From the NCBI RefSeq assembly GCF_024323335.1, contig NC_066581.1, positions 432,530,136 through 432,594,135 on the forward strand: a DNA stretch of 64,000 bases, in the 5' to 3' direction. This DNA comes from Lathyrus oleraceus. Taxonomy: Eukaryota > Streptophyta > Magnoliopsida > Fabales > Fabaceae. Made by a program: the position numbers and the translations under genes. Within the stretch, counting starts at the first letter, position 1. Each line of letters starts with the position of its first letter. A model generated the notes under the pieces. It did no database searches and had not been told where the DNA came from. It worked only from the letters and a program-made list of their open reading frames with translations. Of the stretch, positions 49,123 to 59,574 are shown one piece after another.

Positions 49123-50573
49123 CTAGAAACAATCATCCAAAGCCTTCGAGATCGGAAGATAGGTAGCACGAAGCCTCTTCACCTCTCTCTCATAAGCTGC
49201 TTCCATATTGGCCTTCTCCTTGGCAAGCTGATCATACTTCCTCTTCCAGAACCTAGAGGAATGAGGAAGAAGAGAAGTAACTACATCATCAGGCTCATCA
49301 ATAACCTGATGCTCTAGAAATTCTATCAATGCATCCTTATCTTTGAGCTGCTGAAGAAGTTCCTTACGCTCACAAACCATTGCACGTGATCGGTTTTCAT
49401 CTCTCAACTCCTCTACTCCTTGGTTAGGGAGGGTTGAAGGCCCAACCATAACCATAGGGGTAGGTCTCGGATATTCGTATGGCATGCGGTACTCAAGAGC
49501 TCTCTTCCTCACCCGAGCGGTGTAGGGTTCCAAAGCAATGCAGTTCTTCGGACCAAGCTCATTCCTCCCTTTCCTATGAACTTTGCGCCAAGCGCGGACC
49601 ATCCTATCCTTCAAGTTCTGGGGACCTTTACCCTCTTGAAAGAACAAGCCTTCCAACAAAATGTTGTTAGGTTTATCCTTTAAGGGGAACCCAAGCTGAC
49701 GATGAGCCAAACAAGGGTTGTAGTTAATTCCATCACACGTACCAAGAAGAGGCACATTAGAGAACTCACCACAAGAATCAATAATCTGAACTCCATCATA
49801 AACACAATTGTACCAAGAGATATCATCATTAGTGAGAGACATGAGTCTCGCAGACCACCGTAGACATCCCTTTTTCTCCTTGAAGGCAAGCGTCTGAGGC
49901 AAGTGCGAAATAAATCACTTGTACAATAGAGGCAAACAACACACAATGGAACCACCCCCCTTTGCATTCCTCATATGCAAAGAGAAATAAGTGTCACCCA
50001 ACAGAGTAGGAACGGGATTAAGAGAAGAGAAAATCCTAATAGCGTTCACATCCACGAAATTGTCGATGTTGGGAAATAACACTAGCCCATAGATGGGGAG
50101 TACAAACAAGGCCTCAAAAGCTTCCTTACTCATGGCCTTCCAAACAAAGTAGCTTTGGAAATCAGAAAATCAGATGGGAGACCTTGAATTCCACCTTTGT
50201 TAGTCATGTTAGCAACAATGTCAGATACATCCACATGAAGCATATTAGCGATGTCTTGAGAAGACAGGATCTTCTCCAAGCCACTGAATAGAAACCGATC
50301 AAGAATAGGTATACCCACATGATAGGCATACTCCTCAAGTGTAGGCAAAAGCTGGAAATCCGGAAAAGTGAAGCATCGATACAAAGGATCGTAGAACTGC
50401 ACCAATACACTCATCAGACCTTCATCCACTTTGGTATAAAGAATAGACAGAAGTTTCCCATGACGAGTTTTGAACTCCAAGGGCTCTAATACATAAGATG
50501 TCAAACTCCTTAACTCTTTCAAGTCGGGTTGTCGGAAACTGTACTTCTTCGTATTCCTTCTTTGCTTATCCAT
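49123..50573 (-). pseudogene. B ORF1: extra ORF upstream of gag (Ogre ORF1, plant-mobile-domain-like)
   Basis: Starts MDKQRRNTKKYSFRQPDLKE at 50573. The N-terminal 150 residues include FYDPLYRCFTFPDFQLLPTL and EEYAYHVGIPI, resembling the plant mobile domain family (aminotransferase-like). The frame shifts near 50140 and continues with IYGLVLFPNIDNFVDVNAIR, GDTYFSLHMRN and GGGSIVCCLPLLYK, then a TGA at 49915-49917, then WSARLMSLTNDDISWY, DSCGEF and LGFPLKDKP. The C-terminus is helical and charged (ELLQQLKDKDALIEFLEHQV; YDQLAKEKANMEAAYERE), probably coiled coil. Stop at 49123. An extra ORF of unknown function before gag is a known Ogre trait. The similarity call is by eye. Confidence 0.8.
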
Positions 50574-51169
50574 GTCTGAAAATTTGCAAATACACTTCTT
50601 AAGTTCCTTGAAAACTTTTATTGTTGATGATATGGATGCATATGAATGCATGAATGCATGGATGCAACAGTCATACTCAAGGATCAAGCAAGTCACACCA
50701 TACAAAGGTCATGGGATGGCTCAAGTCATCGTCAATATCAATCATCCATTTTGGTGGATTATGGTTTACACCTTATCAACACCCAAGTTCCATTGATATT
50801 GAGAATGTAAGAGAACGGATCAACCACGAATCAAGGGTTTGTTGTAAGTCACGAGCATGGAGTCTCGATTAAGAACCACCCAATGGGAGTGTACTATGGT
50901 TAAACCTGACAATCATGTTCTAAAAAGGGTCCTCATAGTCATCATCTCATCTTTCGGATATTATCGGATAAAACGACCACTCGTTCTCCAAAACTATTCT
51001 CAAGAAGGACTCTTATGAGTGTAGTATCGCGTAACAATCGTATCAAGTCTTACACTTGAACGACCTTCGCACTACGTCCTAGAATAGGCTAAGATGGGCT
51101 AGGTATCTAAGGTCCTTGGCTTCTAAGGTTTATATTGGAAAGAGTAATGCCTAACCACGACTACTCGTG
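50574..51169 (-). other. B 5' leader, cut by insertion of C
   Basis: No gene. Repeated ATGAATGCATG words lie at 50635-50660. The last five bases TCGTG (51165-51169) should be C's TSD; the other copy, B's primer site and B's 5' LTR would lie beyond the window. Confidence 0.65.
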
Positions 51170-51471
51170 TGTCGCATCGCGCGAAAAACCGGCGGGAAAA
51201 GAAAGAACAACAGAGCCGCCACCGTGCGTTATTTATCCCAAAAGAGGGAAAGGAAACGCTCAGAGTAAACCTGGAAAGAACATGGTCTCGCGACCAAAGA
51301 GAATGGGTTCGGGAGTCGGTTATGCGAAGGGAAGGTATTAGCACCCCTACGCATCCGTCGTACTCGACGGGATCCACGCACAATAGAAAGGAAATTGGTT
51401 GCTAAACACTGCTCAAATACTCACACACACTGGCTGAAAGATACGCAAGAGACTGACTGAAACTGACTCGG

Positions 51472-51972
51472 CAGGATATCGTATCCTGGGCCTACTTAGT
51501 CTATCAGGCATAGACATCAGAGTCGAAGTAGTTCGGACTGGGGAAACGACACATGCTCGCTAGGATATCGCATCCTATGCATACGTATCTTCTCGGACGA
51601 GAGAAGAATCAGAGCATTCGTAGCTCGGCTGACACGCACACAAACAAAACAAGACACAGGCAAACGTGGAGCCCGACTGCCAATCACTGGACTTATATCA
51701 GCATCCGAACCTAAACACACGCACACTGGAACCCAAATGCCACTCGATGGACTTACATCGGCTTCCAAGCACACAACAACACTACAGGTTGATAGGGAGT
51801 CGGGGACTCGAGCCTATAACTGTCAAACACACACTCAAACAAGACAGACAGCAAATGCTAAGGAGTCAGGGACTCGAGCCTAGCAAAGGTCAGACAACAC
51901 ACACAAAAAGAAAAAAGGGCGCCCGGAGAGATCAGCTCAATCTCCTGCCTACATACTTCATCTGGTGTGAAG
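51472..51972 (-). repeat. multi-hairpin modules near the 3' end of LTR C
   Basis: Plus-strand positions: CAGGAT/ATCCTG around ATCGT (51472-51488); GTCTAT/ATAGAC (51499-51515); TAGGAT/ATCCTA around ATCGC (51561-51577); CTTCTC/GAGAAG (51589-51606); GAGAT/ATCTC (51928-51944); CTTCA/TGAAG (51956-51972). Arm sequences differ from those at matching places in D and E while pairing is kept. Confidence 0.75.
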
Positions 51973-52142
51973 ATCAGGGCGATGTAGTTCCCCTATGCAG
52001 GGATAAGGATCTAGCCTAACCAGATAACAGAGGGAGACACAACTAGGGAGACTACGACTCGAGCCTAGATGTTATCATGCAGGATCATCCCTAAGTTAAG
52101 GTTTCTAGCTAAATGGTACGAGGGCCAACCTATCCTAAGTAT

Positions 52143-52305
52143 GGCTCACACAGGGAGCAAGCCACACACACTTAACTTGCACAGGAAGCAAGCCAAGCAA
52201 AACCCTACTTGCACAGGAAGCAAGTCTAAACTAATCCTAACTTGCACAAGAAGCAAGTCAAACAATCCTATCTTGCACAGGAAGCAAGTCAAACAATCCT
52301 ACAAG
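52143..52305 (-). repeat. hairpin tandem repeat in LTR C
   Basis: Four to five units of about 33 bp with ACTTGC/GCAAGT arms around ACAGGAA. The first unit uses GGCT/AGCC arms around a similar loop. Confidence 0.75.
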
Positions 52306-54260
52306 CACAGATAGCACACACTATACACAAGCAAGAGGCTCAAACAAGGGTTAGGTTTTAGTCAAGGGGTCATATCAACCTCAACAAACAAACCTCTGGA
52401 ATGGGGTGAGTGTTGCTCTTAACCTTGCCATTGAGGGGCTAAGGTGAAGCAGATGAAAGGATGAAGTGAGGATGAGACCTCACAGCTCTTGTCCCTGGCC
52501 TGGGAGAGCTCAAGACAAGAATGTGTGGGTTCAGAAAGTGGGAACCCTTCTACACATTTAAAACTGACTCAACTGTGCAATTGCACAAGATCTTGGGTTT
52601 GTATCTGCAATGCATCAACACAGTGGTGTGAGCAAAGCAGATGACACACTGAATAGTGGGGGATAGATTGCATATCCCTACCTTCCACCAATTGCCTCTT
52701 CACTTAGGAGGTCTTTGACTCTATGCAAGGACAAAAGTAAACAGTCACAAACATTGCCTCTTAAGGAGGACTTCAGACAGTTGCCTGGCCAAGTAACAGG
52801 CCAGGTCTTCCAGACTACATGAAGACAAAGAGACATACCTCAATGCAAATTGCTTATACAAGCAAAGCAAAGCAAAAGTTCACAAGGAACTAAAAGCAAC
52901 TAAAGTACCTGAAATCAGTCAAGCACAGTTAGTATACAAGTCAGAGTTAAATCAAAATGAAACAGACATCAACCAGTCAACACAAGCAAGTGAATGTGCA
53001 AGGCACAAGGCTTAAGGCATGTGAGCCAAGCCACCTACAAAATAAACAAGTTAGACAATGATATTCAAGCAAGCTCAATCAAATTGTAATGATCTCTTTG
53101 AAGCATTTGTAGCTTAACCTGAAAACATAAGCTCAAAAGTGAGTACCAGGACCACTAGGGCAAGCCTAGGGTCAAAAATAAATGAGAAAGTCAAAACAGC
53201 AAGGGATATCCAATCAAAGTCAAGTTTAAACATTCAAGAAACAAACTCAATTGGGTTCACATTCATATCCATCACTATCATCATTTCATGAACCATTTAG
53301 GTCAAAGTATGGCAAACAGAAGCTCATAGAAGTCAACAGCAAGACTTGCATCAAAACCAATCTCAAACATTTCCAAAAATCATTAAATAAATCATGATCA
53401 ATCATAACCCACAGCATGGTAAGCATGTCAAATTTCATCTCATTTGGACAAGTGGAAGGCGGTCAATGAAAATCTTAAAGTCAAAGCCATTTTGAACATG
53501 CTCAAAGAAGTCAACTAAACATGCATCAACTTAGAAAATTCATAAATCAGTGATAGCATATGATAAATGAATGGGACTAAAACCATGGCAAAGATGAGGA
53601 TGTCTAGTTATCTCATGTAAAATTTCATGTCCATCCAATAAAGTATGAGAATTCCACAAATGAAATGGGAACATGTGTCACACAAAGTCAATATTTGACC
53701 AAGCAGGGGAGAAAATCTCAAACAATTAGGAAAATGCCTCAAATAATTCCAGGAAAATTCACATGTAAACTAGACATACAAGAGTAGGTTCATGCAAAAA
53801 ATCAGATCAATTGGAGGTCAAGAAGTATGGTAATGAAAATCATGAAGTTGGGCATCAATGGTGTGACACAAATTGTCACACCCTAATTCAAAAATTCATA
53901 ACTCACAAACCACAAATGATAAATTCACAAACTTTACACCAAAATCACCACGAGTGTGTCTAGTTTAAGCACAAAAAATTTGGGAGCCATTGGATACATT
54001 CTCATCATTTCACAAATGTTTTGGCAAAGTGTACAAGAATTTGGTCACATGTCACAAACCCTAGCACCATTTAAAATTCGACCATGAAAAAATTCTGGAA
54101 AATATATGACAAAAAACTAGAGATCAAGATGGACGCAACACAAAAAATCCCATTAAATTTGGATTAAAAATGAACAAGTTATGATTTTTGTAAGTTTGAG
54201 TGATTAAATGAAATAAAAATTGAAAATTAAATGGATTAATGGAATAAATAAAGAAACAAT

Positions 54261-54272
54261 GGGGGGGGGGGG
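54261..54272. repeat. 12-base G run
   Basis: Homopolymer in LTR C, just before GGTCAACGCCCCGG. Length may be affected by sequencing. Confidence 0.8.
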
Positions 54273-54345
54273 TCAACGCCCCGGTCAACGCGCCCAGTAG
54301 CAGCGCTCCTTTTTAAATATATATTTTAGAAGGCATTTAATAATT

Positions 54346-54420
54346 GAATTGGCATCGCGCCCCAGTGGTAAAACACTTGGTATTTGAAGCAAAGGTCTGG
54401 GGTTCGAATCCCCCTCGCCC
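54346..54420 (+). ncRNA. tRNA-like segment inside LTR C, antisense to the LTR
   Basis: The plus strand reads GCCCCAGTGGTAAAACAC (A-box/D-arm-like), a partly pairing anticodon-like arm with TTTGAA in the loop, and GGGGTTCGAATCCCC (T-arm with B box, 54400-54414). The acceptor arms do not pair, so a functional tRNA is unlikely. It lies about 2.2 kb into the LTR, close to the position of the one in D, but on the opposite strand relative to the element. Confidence 0.6.
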
Positions 54421-56608
54421 CAGACCTTTTGACATTTATTTAATAGGCTTTGCTACAGTAAAAAAACAGAATAGGCTTTGCTACAGTAAAAAACAGAAAA
54501 TCCAGCATTCATATTGCAGTAGTATTCATATTGCAGAGAAAAAAAAAACTACAGTAGCAGCTTCAACAACTACAAACCCAGGTTGAATTTTTTTTGCTTC
54601 GAAATTAAAAAAATAAAAACAACAATATGTGCATCTAAACATGCTCAAACCTAAACCAAACTCCATATTCACTAAATCAAACTAAACAAAAAGAAATAAG
54701 CAAAAACAAGTTTGGATGCGAAACTTCAACTCAACATAACTTGCTAAATACTAAACCATTTTCAACCATTCAAAGCTCATAATGATCAGGGAAAGGAGAT
54801 CTACAAAGTGTGTATCATGATTTTGGGAAAGGTGAGAGTCGAAATTTTACCGAGTTGGAAGAGCAGTGCTGATTCGGTTGTTATTCGGCCATGTTAACGC
54901 GAAACAGGTGCTTTAAAACCCTCCTAATGATGAATGGTGAAGATGCTTGGTTCAAAACAACTTGCAATGGCTTAAAATTTGGACTGGTTTTTGAAAATGC
55001 ACAAAATGAAGCTTTTTTAGAATGAGATGTTTTTGTGTTTTTTGCTGCAACTAAGGTCTTCTATTGACAGAAAATGATGCTTTGGTCTGCTGTTTGATGT
55101 TGCTTTTGGCAAGGCAAAGCTTGGTCTTTTGGAAGTTTTTTTTTTGACAGGTTTTTGGAAAAAATGCCAAGAAGAATATGAATGAATGAAGTTCTGTTGT
55201 GTATGGTTGCTTCTAGTCTTCACTTGACAGAAAAAAAATGATATAAAATCTTTTTGCTAAGAGATACAAAGCATGGCTCATGGATAGTATGGATAGGTAT
55301 GGTTGCAAATTGTACTTTTTCTCCAAAATCAAGCAAGCAAGCATGGCCTTTGTTTTGCTGGTTTTTTAGGCTGCAAATGAGGCTTCAAATGACAGAAAAT
55401 GATGCATAATGCTGCTGTCCTTTTGAGGTACAAGGCATGGTATGAAGTAGCATGGTTTAGCATGATGAAAGTGTCCTTTTTTTGCAAATTCCAAGCAACC
55501 AAGCAAGATTCACATGTGCTGCATAATTTGACTTTGCAAACACATTTAAAATGATATTTATGAGCTGTCCCAATTGGCCAAATGCTGAAAAAATGTTTGA
55601 ATCAAAAAGTCAACCCTTGGTCAAACTTCCATTTAAATGAAAAAGGTCAAAATATGCTATTTTGATTGGTGAAGTTTTGGGTCATGAAATTTATATTTTT
55701 GGAAAGAGGATGAAAAATGTGGTTTGTAGGAAAAAACCCCACCAAATTTGGCCAAACGGTTTGGGAGATATGGCCCTTTGAAGTTCAAGATTTTCTAAAA
55801 TCGATTCGATCATAACTTGCCAACCGTACATGGGAATTGAGAGTTCTAGGACTTTTTGGAAATGGGAGAACAAGATCTTCAACTTTCATGTTGGGCAAAA
55901 ATTCATTTGAGGCTTGTATCACAATGTAAGTTTGAGGATCAAAACTTTCCATTTTTGGTAAGTTTCAGTTACAGGCCCAGTTTCCGTTTTGGGAAATTCA
56001 TGATCTGGCTTCAAATTCTTCCATGATGGTGTTTGGCATGATATATGATGACTATTTGGACATGAATGAACTCCCACAAACCAATTCCAATCATCAAATC
56101 TCTGACTAAATGGACAGTTGACCAACAGTTGACCATTAGGGTTTTTGTCTGATTATGCATTGACTGATGAATTCCAAACCCTAATTCCTTGAGAATTTGA
56201 CTTCAAATGATGTCCCAAGTTGTATGAACTCTTGATTGTTGACCATGGTGCCCAAATTCCACAAGAATGACCACCAACCATTGCCTTGACTGACAGTTGA
56301 CTTTTCTAGGGTTTTTGACTGTCTGGGCATGAACTGCTGACCTCTGAGCCCTTAACCCTTGACATGAACACTTCAAATAGACCTCCAAACCATATGAACT
56401 TGTTGGACAAACCCCAAGGCCTTGATTCAATGAGAAATTCCTTTGCTTGCTTGGTTGACTGATCAGGAGATTAGTTTGACCTAATTCTTGACTGCTTGCA
56501 CTTGAGGCAACTGAGGAACAATGCAAATGCTATGCAATGGATCATGACATGCTATGACCTAATATGAAAATGTATGTATAATGATAGGTGCAAATTTGAG
56601 GTGCTACA

Positions 56609-56625
56609 GCTGCCCCTATTCAATC
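56609..56625 (-). other. C polypurine tract
   Basis: Minus strand TTGAATAGGGGCAGC directly before the LTR start; same core as A and B. Confidence 0.75.
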
Positions 56626-56784
56626 AGCTGGGAACCCGAATGGATGATAGCGATGGCTGTCAGACTTTCAGGGTAAACAGGGATTGAATACCAAAGAACC
56701 GTAGAATTTGCACAGACTGGATATAATACAAAAGAACCACGTCATTTACCGATGACAAACTGCATGACAGCTTCAGAAAAGCAA

Positions 56785-58110
56785 AACCATTTACCGATGG
56801 TTGAAGAACTGGGAACTTGATATTTACCGATATCAACTTCAGCAAGACCATTTACCGATGGCGGCTTCAAAGAAACTTGACATTTACCGATGTCAACTTA
56901 GCAAGACCATTTACCGATGGCTGCTGCAACTGGGAACTCGATATTTACCGATATCGAAGAAAACGGGGCCATTTACCGATGGCGTCTCCACTTGGGGAGG
57001 AACAAAATCTTTGTGGTGATACCAGACAAGACGTTTACCGACGACTTCTGGGGATTTTGATTTTATTGACCAGACATTTACCGATGACTGGGATGAGACT
57101 TGATGTTTACTGACATCGAAAGATGATGTTTACCGACATCAAAAGAAATGACCAGACATTTACCGATGACTGGGAATGAGAAATTTATTGGTGAGAGACA
57201 AACAAATATTCGTAACTGGAAACCAGATAGGACATTTACAGATGACTCTACCGGGGATTTCTAGCTGGAGATTTATCAGACATTTACCGATGACTGAGGA
57301 AAAAGACTTGATGTTTACCGACATCGAAAGATGATGTTTACCGACATCAAAAAATGACCAGACATTTACCGATGACTGGGGAAAAACTCGATGTTTACAG
57401 ACACCGAAACAATGGTGTTTACCGACACCAACAATAATAACCAGACATTTACTGATGACTGGAGAGAAACTCGATGTTTACAGACACCGAAACAATGGTG
57501 TTTACCGACACCAACAATAATAACCAGACATTTACTGATGACTGGAGAGAATACCGATGTTTACAGACACCGAAATAATGGTGTTTACCGACACCAAAAA
57601 TGATGACCAGACATTTACTGATGACTGGAGAGAATACCGATGTTTACAGACACCGAAATAATGGTGTTTACCGACACCAAAAATGATGACCAGACATTTA
57701 CTGATGACTGGAGAAAAACTCGATGTTTACAGACACCGAAACAATGGTGTTTACCGACACCAACAATAATAACCAGACATTTACTGATGACTGGAGAGAA
57801 TACCGATGTTTACAGACACCGAAATAATGGTGTTTACCGACACCAAAAATGATGACCAGACATTTACTGATGACTGGAGAGAATACCGATGTTTACAGAC
57901 ACCGAAATAATGGTGTTTACCGACACCAAAAATGATGACCAGACATTTACTGATGACTGGAGAGAATACCGATGTTTACAGACACCGAAATAATGGTGTT
58001 TACCGACACCAAAAATGATGACCAGACATTTACTGATGACTGGAGAGAATACCGATGTTTACAGACACCGAAATAATGGTGTTTACCGACACCAAAAATG
58101 AATAAGCACA
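56785..58110 (-). repeat. C: array of covarying mini-hairpins with TTACCG loop
   Basis: Dozens of short inverted repeats around TTACCG (variants TTACTG, TTACAG); plus-strand text. TTGATAT/ATATCAA (56817-56836), TTGACAT/ATGTCAA (56877-56896), TCGATAT/ATATCGA (about 56937-56956), AACCAT/ATGGTT (56785-56802), GCCAT/ATGGC (near 56970), GATGT/ACATC (near 57125), GGTGT/ACACC (many from 57415). From about 57390 it becomes a regular tandem array of about 83-bp units, each with three such words, about nine copies. The sense strand is minus (loop CGGTAA). Confidence 0.85.
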
Positions 58111-59344
58111 CGCGGGTGCTGGCGTGACACTTACTGGTATCACAAGAACGACATCTGAGATATGTCAAGGCAAGGTTGACCACTTGCTGGGGGTCTTACT
58201 GAGGAGAAACAAACTTTCTGTCACCATCGGGTGAGGAAATAAACCTCTGTGGGGAATAAACAATTCTGAATGCTGTCAAGAGCAACTGTAGCAGTCTTGC
58301 TGTGCTGATGTTGAATGAAATGATCCGCCTCTGTCGGGGATACGGTCTGGTGAAGTTAACACATGAATGCATATGTTTGAATTTTTCTATGGCGTAATGC
58401 TCCATATTGAATGGGAATGCTACGCAATTTTTGAGGATGCAATGATTACTACATGCAAAATGCAAATGAACCCTGGCTAGGGAGCCGAAATGATCAGATA
58501 CTCTGACTCTGTGGGGAGACTCCTCTTGGGGAAATATTCTGCGGGGAACTCTGCTTGAGGAATGGTAAAGCGACTTCACACTCATGTTGGAGAATATCAC
58601 TGCTGCTGGGAAAAGGTAAACTCCGCTGGGGATATCCTTCAGTCCACAGATAGGATAAATGCTGGAGATAAAATTCAATGAACCTGCCTCGCTCGGGGAG
58701 GAAATCGGCAAATACAGGCCTGCTGGGGATAGGCAATCCTCAGATCTGTTGGGGAATAGAAGGCACTATCCACAGACGTCTCTGCAGGGGAACATAGCTC
58801 TGGTAGCTTCCAAACTTGCTTGGGGAAAATATCTGCTGAGGAAACGTCCTCACAGATGCCAACCTGAAAAACAGCACCACAAAATGCCCCCAGGGGATAC
58901 ATGGACAAGATACGCTCAAGTGTCCTCAACATTCAAAATGATTTTCAAATGTTTCATCTTTCTGCAAATTGTTGTGTAGCCTTCATGTTTTTTTTTTTTT
59001 TATGCAATGCTTATCAAAAATTCGGACATTTTGCAAACAAAACAGTAAAAATAAAAACAAGAGAGCTATTTATCTGAATAACGATTTTTATTGATTGAAA
59101 ATGTGCCTGAAGAGGCAAATACATTAGGAAGCAATTCCTAGAAGGAGGTAATTGCGTACAAAAGGAAAAATCTATCCTAATGGCAATGTGAACACGGCAT
59201 CCACTATTTTCCAATTCTGTTATAACTCACAGACCATCAGTTTTCCTCCCAACTCCTTGCTTTCTGAGAAGAATGACTGGACGGATCACATCTTTCGAGA
59301 TGGCAGACGATAAAGCTCGATGAAGTACAGATAACTCAGACTGT
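58111..59344 (-). other. C 3' noncoding region without genes
   Basis: Recurrent CTG-TGGGGA words (TCCCCA on the sense strand), as in A near 6680-6900. A T-run lies near 58989-59000. No credible coding region. Confidence 0.65.
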
Positions 59345-59574
59345 AGTCTTCGCTTTAATCCCTAATTTTTGCCTGGATCGCCCTTTCGGGTTTTCAATCC
59401 ACCGGGATACCCATTTTTGCCTAAGCCGCCCTTGCGGGTTTTCGACTTACCGGGTGTACAAATTCTTTTCATTTTATCCCTAATTTTTTCCCGAACCTTT
59501 TTTCTGTTTTTTGGTTCGTCGGGATGCCCATTTTTTGCCTGGACTCTTTTATTCTTTTTGTCCAGCGGGTCAAT
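59345..59574 (-). repeat. C: stem-loop units just after pol, GNRA tetraloops
   Basis: Plus-strand positions: GGAT/ATCC with inner CCC-TTTC-GGG (59375-59400; sense tetraloop GAAA); AAGCC/GACTT with inner CCC-TTGC-GGG (59423-59448; sense tetraloop GCAA). Two further units have long A-rich loops: CGAACC/GGTTCG (near 59492-59518) and TGGAC/GTCCA (near 59540-59565). Each is followed on the sense strand by GGCAAAAA. Confidence 0.72.

Larger units (their letters stand above)
51170..56608 (-). mobile_element. C 3' LTR
   Basis: 5439 bp. The minus-strand start is TGTAGCACCTCAAATTTGC at 56608, right after a polypurine tract, and it ends GATGCGACA at 51170. It shares the U5-side block with D (about 51200-51370). 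Inside: hairpin modules 51472-51972, hairpin repeats 52143-52305, a tRNA-like segment 54346-54420, a run of 12 G at 54261-54272, and TTGAC-rich text near 56100-56330. No gene found. Confidence 0.9.

Noticed and set aside
54346..54420. Functional tRNA-Gln gene
   Set aside because: Anticodon-like loop is suggestive, but the acceptor stem is absent and the anticodon stem has a mismatch.
51170..56608. 5' LTR of element B
   Set aside because: It is preceded on its start side by C's polypurine tract and 3' noncoding region, and its sequence groups with D rather than with B's own 3' LTR.
57391..57852. Repetitive ORFs reading FTDTE-type repeats
   Set aside because: They arise from the tandem array, lie antisense to the element, and show no domain or start context.
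56785..58110. Telomere-like repeat (TTTACCG resembling TTTAGGG)
   Set aside because: The word is TTTACCG, not the plant telomere TTTAGGG/CCCTAAA, and it is spaced by variable inverted arms inside a retroelement 3' region.
57390..58110. CRISPR-like array of about 83-bp units
   Set aside because: Repeats are contiguous tandem units without unique spacers, in a plant retrotransposon.
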